From the NCBI GenBank assembly GCA_030180135.1, contig CM058232.1:91624630-91688629 (forward strand): a stretch of DNA of 64,000 nt, read 5' to 3'. Under the pieces are notes generated by a model. The model saw nothing but the letters and a program-made list of their open reading frames with translations. It was not told the origin of the DNA and searched no databases. Position 1 is the first letter of the stretch. The number at the start of each line of letters is the position of its first letter. Made by a program: the position numbers and the translations under genes. Below, in pieces: positions 56,770 through 64,000 of this stretch. The DNA is from Orychophragmus violaceus. Lineage: Eukaryota > Streptophyta > Magnoliopsida > Brassicales > Brassicaceae.

Positions 56770-57306
56770 ATAATCACTGTCGGTTTACCGTCGGTAATAA
56801 TCGTCGGTTTACCGTCGGTAATCCGTCGGTTAATCACCGTCAGTAAACCGTCGGTTTTGACCCGTCGGTTAACGGTCGGTTAGTCCCCGACGGTAAACCG
56901 ACGGGTCACCGACGGTCACTTTCCGTCGGGTCTCCGTCGGTTACACTCCGTCGGTTTACAGTCGGTTGTCTCCCGTCGGTTAACCATCGGTAAGTAACCA
57001 TCGGTTCTCCGTCGGTTTACCATTGGTTCTCCGTCGGTTCACCGTCGGTTCATATCCGTCGGTTTAACGTCGGTTATTTACCTATCGGTATACTGTCGGT
57101 AAACCGTCGGTTTATTGACCGTCGATAAACCGTCAATAATCCGTCGGAATAAATGCTGTCGAAAAACCGTCGGAAAATATTGACGGTTTTCCGACGAATA
57201 TTTTTTTCCGACGACATAGAACTGACGGACTTGTCCTATCGGAATTCTGTCCGGAAGCGCTTTTTCCGACGGTATACCGACGGTTATGTCCGTCGGTTCC
57301 CGATTG
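56770..57306. repeat. Right subterminal repeat array of the CACTA element
   Basis: More than thirty CCGTCGG/CCGACGG-type words spaced about 12-20 bases apart, mostly in one orientation. It is longer and denser than the left array. Confidence 0.9.
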
Positions 57307-57322
57307 TTTTCTTGTAGTGCCA

Positions 57323-58690
57323 TACTTACTTAGAGATATACTAAAACTATATAATAATTCAAACTAATCATCAAAAAGAGATGTTATTTTTTTCCAGTAT
57401 TCAAATGGACCAAAAACAAAAGTTTTTATCAATGTGGTGTAATATAAGTTGTTTTAGCTGAAAGTACATATATTAAACAAATTATTATTTTAAAACATAT
57501 CATTATATATGCTAAATATAATATTTACCAATCGTAAAAAATATATTTAATTGGTACACATTATGTAACAAATATAAAACTTGCCTAAAAAGGTAAAAAA
57601 AATTATATTTTTTGAAACAAAAGAATATTTACAAAGCAACTTATATTATAAAAGATAGGAAGTATATATGTAATACATTTAAATTACCAGATCTTTAGAT
57701 GTCAAGATTGGCGAAACTAATTTTTGAAATAGATAGAAAAGATATGAAAAGATAAAAGAGTAGTGGTGGAGTTAACCCCACAAAAGAACAAAAGAATAAA
57801 AGATGGGAAAAGGCATAACACAAAGAAGCAATGCGGTCTCCTTTATTTAGAATAACCATTACACACATTCTCCTTTTCATTTCAGCATTTGAAGCTCATC
57901 ATATTTCTTAAAAATGTATATGCCATTCCATTTATAAATTATAAATATATGATATAGCAAATCTTTGAAGGCATCTCTTTTATTTGGCTCTTTGCAAGAA
58001 TATATGTTCAGGATACAACAGAAATGATGGACTCGACATATTTTCTGAATGATTAGATAAAAATCTTTTGAAGTACAATTGTTCTTTACACAAAAAAATC
58101 CATTTTATTTATTTATTTATTTATTTTGGATTGAAAAAGTGTGATATACAAATTCATATTTTATTATACATACATTGAATTCTGTGCGAGTGTTTTTGTA
58201 ATCTTCGATATGATATGGTTTCCTTTTAAAAAAAAATGTTTTCATAGTATATATTTTTGGTGTTGTTTTAAAATTACAAAGACATGCATAATGTTAAAAA
58301 AAAGATAAAGGCTCAGTCCCTAAAATCTTATAATGGACATGAATATAACAAAATTCTAAAATCTAGCTAATCCAAAACTTGAAGAGAAAATATAGACTAA
58401 ATACAAACACCGTCTAGAAAACTCCATGCCTAAGCTGAAAGCTGAACCAACAAGAGTCACTGCCACCAAGATGAAAGAGGATACCGAAACAGACCAAAAC
58501 GCCGAGAAACAGACCTAAACCGGACCATGAAAACGGAGAGGAAAAGTATTGGAATCGGACCACGAGAAGCAATGTCTAAGCTCAGTTAACCACCGAATAT
58601 GATATCTAGACAGACAAGAGGCTTCTCAAGCTATTGCCAGTCCACCTTCGTTGCCGCGAAGACCACACCCCCAGTGAAACCAACCTCTAG
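57323..58690. other. AT-rich intergenic sequence, no gene seen
   Basis: No supported coding frame up to element E. The last 390 bases (58300-58690) are A-rich and less AT-biased, and their continuation is 62525 onward. Confidence 0.6.
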
Positions 58691-59734
58691 TGTAATGGCC
58701 CAAAACCATGGCCCAAAATTTCTTTTGAAAATGAGGGAAAAGCCCAGCCCATTAGCCAAGCCCATTTCCTTTTTCTAAAACCCTAGCCCCTAGCCTATAA
58801 ATACCAGCCCCTAGCCTCCTAAAAACCTATTTCTTTTCTCTGCTGCGAAGCCCTGTCGGAGTACGGAGTTGACCAAAGCCCTAGAAGCCACTATTCACGT
58901 TTTCAAGCCTCCCCTTCGATCCAGATCTGTCGTCCGTTCGGTCTCATGAGCTTCCTAAATTACGAAAATGCCCTTCTTTGGCTAAGGTGAGGATCGGTTC
59001 TTGACCCTTGCTTGCCTATTCGATTCCGGACGATAGTCCTTAGTTAATATTATCTTTCCCTAGGTAGTGTAGGGCAGTCATATGCGCATGATGTGATTGA
59101 TTGTGGAACTTAGAATGCTAGGATATCGCTTAAACCGAAAACGTTGTTTGTGTGTGATGGACTCGTATTCTCTTAGAACTGTGGTAGGGCCCCCGAAAGG
59201 GTGTTTGGTGGCGGCTTGCGTATAACGAGTTTGGTACGCAACCCTTGTGTCGTCGGAAGGGGGTTTTGACGAGCCCCCCGAGAGTAATAAATTTGGGCGC
59301 CGGGGCCAATGGCGGGCTTCGGTTTCCCTGGGAATTGTTTGCGCTTCGTGCGGAGTAGATGTCCTTCGGGACGTAGGTTGTGTGGTGAAAGCCTTCGGGT
59401 GATGATTGTTGATTGCAAGATTCTATTAGCCTAGGACTTGTGATTCGTTGTTGTGTAGTGTAAGCTGGGATCGCGGGTTCCCTAAATCCGCCCCTCACTG
59501 GGTAATTGTGTTTGAAACAATTACTCAGACCTCCTTTCCCTTTTTCCCCTGCCCCCGTTTTCTTGCAGGTCCGGATGCGGGATTGATTCGATCGGGTGAT
59601 GACATTGGTGTATTTGAATCCGAAGAGAGCGCCGGGTCCTGGGACAAGTTGAGTGACATCCCAGTTGGACCAGAATGGGCTCCACGGGTGTCCTAATGCC
59701 GCGTCTCCGGTTTAACCGGGAGGCGGGTGTTACA
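58691..59734 (+). repeat. 5' LTR of element E (1044 bp)
   Basis: TGTAATGGCC to GGGTGTTACA. TATA box TATAAATA at 58796-58803. Contains the candidate intron 58987-59568. Frames translated from it on either strand recur in the 3' LTR and are not genes. Confidence 0.95.
58987..59568 (+). other. Candidate intron inside the LTR of element E
   Basis: Donor AAG/GTGAGGA at 58987. The acceptor at 59568 is preceded by a long pyrimidine tract and TTCTTGCAG. It lies downstream of the TATA box, so it would be spliced from the leader. Element F keeps the same donor context. Confidence 0.5.
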
Positions 59735-59737
59735 ATT

Positions 59738-59750
59738 TGGTATCAGAGCC
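59738..59750 (+). other. Primer-binding site of element E
   Basis: TGGTATCAGAGCC, initiator tRNA-Met type, three bases after the LTR. Confidence 0.92.
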
Positions 59751-59942
59751 TAGGTTAAGATCTCCCAGTCCTATCCTGGGAGATCAGCTTTCGTTGTTTT
59801 CCCAAAACCCTGATTTCAATCTTTTCCAAAGCGTTTGCAAATTTTTTTTAAAATAGATACGTTGTGAAAACCTTTTCAAACACCAATATGCATTGCTGAT
59901 TATCTCTTGTGGTGACCTCTCTTAGTATCTAATTTTTGCAGT

Positions 59943-61166
59943 ATGTCTTCTGATTCGAGTTCTGATTCGGGGTCCGAGTGGACACCAAGCCCCACCAGTG
60001 TCTTGCGCAACCGTGTTTCGACTAAGGCAGAACCACCAAGGCAGAGGAGACGTCTCACGATCGGGGCCACAGCCGCGACTTCGAGACTCGTCCGATCACC
60101 CACCCCGCACCCTAGAGGTAGATTTGATTTTCCGCCAGTTGGGGCTTTTACGAGACCAGTGAGAGGCAGAGGGCGACCGCGGAAGACGCCTATCGTTGTT
60201 TCAGCAGCACCTGTGGACCCAGTAGAGCCACCCATTGCGAGAAGGCCAGGGAAGGAGCATGTAGTTGAGGAGAGCCATCCGGATCCGCCAGCTCATGTGT
60301 GCTTCATGACTGTGCGACCTTCAGCCCAGTGTGACCCGGCTTTCCAGGACTGGAGGCCAGGAGCGGCACCACGGGCAGACGACGCCCCGGGATCGTCGAC
60401 CATGAGGCCACCGGCGCAGGCACCCCCTCGGGACGTCCCCCGACCGTTCCAGATGGTGGGTATGAGTGTGCAGGAGTACCTAGATGCATTTATCCTTAGG
60501 GCCGACTGCACCTACCCCCGATCCCCGGCCCATCTGATGACCATGTTTATGAGTGGACTGTTACCGGAGATCCGTCAAGGGATGACAGATGGGAGTGAGT
60601 ACGGAGAGTACGGGCTGGTTGAGATGGCTGCTAGATATGCAGAGGCGGTGGAGCGGAACCAGATGGATCCAGCGTATCGACAGTGGGTGAGAGAAGGGCG
60701 TCAGAGAGATGAGGACACCCGGCGACGTGTAATGGCCGAGCAGCAGGCCACTTGGAACAAGGAGCTGCGACGGAGACAGGAGATTGCAGATCGTGACTGG
60801 ATGAGTGAGCAGAAGCTCGCCTTAGCCCGGTCCCGAGAGAGGTTTGAGCGGCAGCGGGCAGAGTGGGCACAGCAGCAGGCCACCTGGGAGCAGGAGCGAG
60901 AGCAGAGGAGGCAACAGAGGCAGGAAGATCGGGACTACGCTTGGTTGGACCAGCAGATGAACATACCGGAGCAGGGACCAGATGGGTTCGATCAGCAGCA
61001 GGCTACACAGAGTCCAGAGCATACGGCAGCAACACCCGTGATCACCATCTCAGATTCAGAGCCAGAGCCAGACTCAGACCCGTCAGAGGATGAGGATGCG
61101 TCAGGACAGTTGTATCATGGCGACCAGGACCTCGAGCACCGGACCCCGGGATCGCCAAGTGGCTAG
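59943..61166 (+). CDS. Intact gag-like protein of element E with coiled coil
   Basis: A 407-residue open frame starting MSSDSSSDSGSEWTPSP after a TTTTTGCAG word. The N-terminal third is basic and proline-rich (GRGRPRKTP, an AT-hook-like motif). At residues 180-240 there is a short piece resembling the end of the retrotransposon-gag capsid domain (MSVQEYLDAFILRADCTYP, MFMSGLLPEIRQGM). Residues 250-345 form a long charged coiled coil rich in R, E and Q (RERFERQRAEWAQQQATWEQ). The tail is acidic (SDSEPEPDSDPSEDEDA). No zinc knuckle is seen. The frame has no stop although there is no pol beside it, which suggests recent selection or recent copying. Confidence 0.85.
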   Translation: MSSDSSSDSGSEWTPSPTSVLRNRVSTKAEPPRQRRRLTIGATAATSRLVRSPTPHPRGRFDFPPVGAFTRPVRGRGRPRKTPIVVSAAPVDPVEPPIARRPGKEHVVEESHPDPPAHVCFMTVRPSAQCDPAFQDWRPGAAPRADDAPGSSTMRPPAQAPPRDVPRPFQMVGMSVQEYLDAFILRADCTYPRSPAHLMTMFMSGLLPEIRQGMTDGSEYGEYGLVEMAARYAEAVERNQMDPAYRQWVREGRQRDEDTRRRVMAEQQATWNKELRRRQEIADRDWMSEQKLALARSRERFERQRAEWAQQQATWEQEREQRRQQRQEDRDYAWLDQQMNIPEQGPDGFDQQQATQSPEHTAATPVITISDSEPEPDSDPSEDEDASGQLYHGDQDLEHRTPGSPSG

Positions 61167-61474
61167 AGTCAGGAGACTTAGGAGTTGTTAGGAGTAGGGC
61201 ATTTTATTTATTATTTAGTTGGTGTTGGTTTTGAGTTCCTTTCTTTTCCGCGGTTTCGCGTAGTCAGCTTGTTTTCATTCCATTCATCCAGACCTTTGTA
61301 GCCCTACGCCGATTGGTCTATTTATTCATTATTTTATTTTATCGTGCCTTTCCGTTCGGACGTTCCGTAGTCATTTCAGCTCCTCCCAATGTTAGAACCC
61401 TTGAGTTCGGTAGCGACCGGGAAACCGAGTCCTTCAGAATTCGGGACGAATTCTTTTCAAGGGGGGGGGAGAAT
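61167..61474 (+). other. 3' non-coding region and polypurine tract of element E
   Basis: Ends with GGACGAATTC, TTTTCAA and a nine-G run before GAGAAT and the LTR. This is the usual 3' end of chromovirus-like plant gypsy elements. Confidence 0.85.
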
Positions 61475-62519
61475 TGTAATGGCCCAAAACCATGGCCCAA
61501 AATTTCTTTTGAAAATGAGGGAAAAAGCCCAGCCCATTAGCCAAGCCCATTTCCTTTTTCTAAAACCCTAGCCCCTAGCCTATAAATGCCAGCCCCTAGC
61601 CTCCTAAAAACCTATTTCTTTTCTCTGCTGCGAAGCCCTGTCGGAGTACGGAGTTGACCAAAGCCCTAGAAGCCACTATTCACGTTTTCAAGCCTCCCCT
61701 TCGATCTAGATCTGTCGTCCGTTCGGTCTCATGAGCTTCCTAAATTACGAAAATGCCCTTCTTTGGCTAAGGTGAGGATCGGTTCTTGACCCTTGCTTGC
61801 CTATTCGATTCCGGACGATAGTCCTTAGTTAATATTATCTTTCCCTAGGTAGTGTAGGGCAGTCATATGCGCATGATGTGATTGATTGTGGAACTTAGAA
61901 TGCTAGGATATCGCTTAAACCGAAAACGTTGTTTGTGTGTGATGGACTCGTATTCTCTTAGAACTGTGGTAGGGCCCCCGAAAGGGTGTTTGGTGGCGGC
62001 TTGCGTATAACGAGTTTGGTACGCAACCCTTGTGTCGTCGGAAGGGGGTTTTGGCGAGCCCCCCGAGAGTAATAAATTTGGGCGCCGGGGCCAATGGCGG
62101 GCTTCGGTTTCCCTGGGAATTGTTTGCGCTTCGTGCGGAGTAGATGTCCTTCGGGACGTAGGTTGTGTGGTGAAAGCCTTCGGGTGATGATTGTTGATTG
62201 CAAGATTCTATTAGCCTAGGACTTGTGATTCGTTGTTGTGTAGTGTAAGCTGGGATCGCGGGTTCCCTAAATCCGCCCCTCACTGGGTAATTGTGTTTGA
62301 AACAATTACTCAGACCTCCTTTCCCTTTTTCCCCTGCCTCCGTTTTCTTGCAGGTCCGGATGCGGGATTAATTCGATCGGGTGATGACATTGGTGTATTT
62401 GAATCCGAAGAGAGCGCCGGGTCCTGGGACAAGTTGAGTGACATCCCGGTTGGACCAGAATGGGCTCCACGGGTGTCCTAATGCCGCGTCTCCGGTTTAA
62501 CCGGGAGGCGGGTGTTACA
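61475..62519 (+). repeat. 3' LTR of element E (1045 bp)
   Basis: Near-identical to 58691-59734: about six substitutions and one extra A. Followed by the duplicated TCTAG. Confidence 0.95.
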
Positions 62520-62524
62520 TCTAG

Positions 62525-62971
62525 GCTCTAGCGAACATAGAGGAGGAGTTTACCGAATGAAACATGTAACCGCCGACTTCGAAAAAAACACATGCTAAAG
62601 TCTCAAACCAACTGTGGACAGAACTAATGCTGGAAAAAACGGACTGCCACTAATTCGGAGAGTAAAGAAAGAAACCCACTAATGACGTGTTGTCATGAGA
62701 AAACTTCCACCACCGAATGCCGCCAGTTTTAGAAGCCAAACCCACGCTACCGAACCATAAAGATAGATAAGTTAGATTTACGAATGTTCTTGGACCTGAG
62801 AAAAAAAAAAGGAAAGAAAGTGAGCTGCGAACCCTCTCCAACGACACAAAATTTATGTAAAACTGTCTAGAAAAAGAAAGTAGAAAGAAGACAGAGAATG
62901 ATTTTCTAAATGAATGATATGCAAGGGTTAATTAGGTCGGTAACCGTATTGTGAAACTTAATGAAGCAATG
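62525..62971. other. Intergenic sequence, no gene seen
   Basis: Continuation of the A-rich sequence at 58300-58690 that element E interrupted. No coding frame is supported. Confidence 0.55.
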
Positions 62972-64000
62972 TGTAACATACCCAAACTGGCGCAATTAAA
63001 AATTTTGAGAAAAGAAGAGGAAAGCCCATTAGCCCAAGCCCAAAAGCCTCTTCCTTCCCAAAACCCTAGCATTTTCATTATAAATAGGAGCCACCTTTTT
63101 GGAGAAACCAAGAAGAAATGATCCTCGGCGAAGCCCTGCTCCATTACCGTCGCAGCCAAAGCCTCCAGAGAGTAGATCTAGGGCTCCTCCATCGTTTGGT
63201 GTCCAAGGAGATCCGGTAAACCCTTTTTCAGATCTGATTTCTTCCAACCCGAGATCTAAAAGCCTCGTATCTTTCTAACCGTGAGGAATCTGGGAAATCC
63301 GAGACCACCATCGCGTTCCTCTCGTCGAGACGAAGCCGTAGCCACCGACCTTGCCCCCATAGCCGTCCGGACGCGCCCGCAATCGCCAAAGGAAGATCGG
63401 CCGATTCTCCACGCGCCGTCCACGCGCCGTCCACGCGCCGCCGCCGCCGGAGCCACGCGCCGCCGCCGTCCGCCGGGAGCCGCCACCGTCGCCGCCGTCC
63501 GCCGCCGCCCGGAGCCGCCGCCCGCCGCCGGAGCTCCGCCGCCGCCGACCACCGGAGCCACCGCCGGACCGCCGCCGAGTCAACTCGGCCGGCGACCGAG
63601 TCAACTCGGTTGACCGGGTCGGGTCGGTTAACCGGGTCGGGTTGACCGGGTCGGATCGTTGACCGGTTCGGTTGACCCGGTTCAATCCAATTCGGGTTCG
63701 GTTTAGGTTAACCGGTTCAATTCCAATTTCAATTTCCGGTTTAGGTCGGTTAAGCTGGTTTGAGCTGGGTATTTTCAATCGATCATATCTAGCTCATCCT
63801 AAGCCCGATTTAAGCGATTCAAAAGCCCATCTCACTCGATTTCTCGTCCTCTTTCCAGAACCGATGTCCGTTTGGGTCAATAGGGTTGCTAATTCACGGT
63901 TTTGCCCTCTTCTTTGGCTAAGGTGAGGACCGTTGGTGATCTCCCTTGCTCTATTCGATTCCGGGCGATAGTCCCATGTTAATGTCGTCTTTCCTAGGTA
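62972..64000 (+). repeat. 5' LTR of element F, related to E, cut by window end
   Basis: Begins about TGTAACATACCC. It shares ordered words with the LTR of E: AGCCCATTAGCC, AAAACCCTAG, TATAAATA (63079-63086), GCGAAGCCCTG, CTTTGGCTAAGGTGAGGA, TATTCGATTCCGG, CGATAGTCC and CTAGGTA. Between them is a GC-rich insert with CCG/CCGCCG runs (63410-63560) and GGGTCGGTTGACC words (63590-63700). Open frames in that insert on both strands are composition artefacts. The LTR end, primer site and interior lie beyond the window. Confidence 0.75.

Larger units (their letters stand above)
46990..57319 (+). mobile_element. CACTA (En/Spm-type) DNA transposon, 10.3 kb
   Basis: Terminal inverted repeats CACTACAAGAAAA (46990-47002) and TTTTCTTGTAGTG (57307-57319) with a perfect 3-bp CCA duplication (46987-46989, 57320-57322). 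Subterminal arrays of CCGTCGG / CCGACGG words lie at both ends. Inside are a tnp2-type transposase gene, a TNPA-like gene and two small related genes in opposite orientations. The transposase carries at least two frameshifts and two stops, so this copy is probably inactive. Confidence 0.97.
58691..62519 (+). mobile_element. Gag-only LTR retrotransposon E (TR-GAG type)
   Basis: LTRs of 1044 and 1045 bp differ at about six bases and one indel. The element is flanked by a perfect TCTAG duplication (58686-58690, 62520-62524). It has an initiator tRNA-Met primer site and a G-rich polypurine tract. The 1.7 kb interior holds one intact ORF and no protease, RT or integrase. Primer site and 3' end resemble chromovirus-type gypsy elements, which would have to supply the enzymes in trans. 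Confidence 0.93.

Noticed and set aside
59130..59498. Reverse-strand open frame of 122 codons, repeated at 61915-62283
   Set aside because: It lies wholly inside the LTR of element E, so the two identical copies simply reflect the LTR pair. No domain is visible.
63256..63778. Overlapping long frames on both strands rich in R, P, G and A
   Set aside because: They come from CCG and GGGTCGG low-complexity sequence in the LTR of F. GC-rich repeats lack stops by chance.

Overview
The window is plant nuclear DNA made almost entirely of transposable elements. Brassicaceae is the best guess: it has the copia, Tat-gypsy, CACTA and L1 families of that group, an Arabidopsis-type Helitron end, and captured gene fragments that resemble Arabidopsis genes. 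The density, the nesting and the transition-type damage suggest heterochromatin. I see no intact host gene, tRNA, rRNA or CRISPR array. The species cannot be named from sequence alone.

Layout. (1) 1-6677: Ty1/copia element A (+), whose 3' LTR sits inside a reverse-strand L1-type LINE (6678-13017). (2) About 13300-16549: a Helitron ending in a hairpin and CTAG, carrying same-strand, intron-containing fragments of four unrelated genes (a BSK-type kinase, an NDA-type NAD(P)H dehydrogenase, a PRP4-type kinase and a WDR12-type WD40 protein). (3) 18493-44077: copia element B, stretched to 25.6 kb by two insertions. These are reverse-strand copia C (21271-28504, duplicated site AGTTG) and Tat-type gypsy D (31351-42673, duplicated site GTCAT). 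(4) 44167-44840: a non-autonomous hAT element. (5) 45824-46989: GGGTTCGG-rich MITEs, one inside another, interrupted by a 10.3 kb CACTA transposon (46990-57319, duplicated site CCA). The CACTA element has a tnp2 transposase, a spliced TNPA-like gene and two small inverted related genes. (6) 58691-62519: gag-only LTR element E with near-identical LTRs, an intact ORF and duplicated site TCTAG. (7) From 62972: the first LTR of a related element F, cut by the window end.

Relative ages. By-eye LTR differences are about 14/724 for B, 8/534 for D, 9/682 for C and 6/1044 for E. This fits the nesting: B came before C and D, and E is the youngest. B carries a ruined pol with a deleted reverse-transcriptase core although its LTRs are about 98% identical, so it was probably copied in trans by a relative such as C.

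Best candidates for something undescribed: paired 14-bp CGATCG-centred units in the LTRs and leaders of B and C, which fold as hairpins and show compensating changes; repeated leader hairpins with a TTGCAGTGC loop; a CACTA element with three copies of a TNPA-like module, two in small inverted genes next to internal terminal-repeat-like arrays; the four-gene Helitron chimera; and the gag-only element E with a candidate intron inside its LTR.
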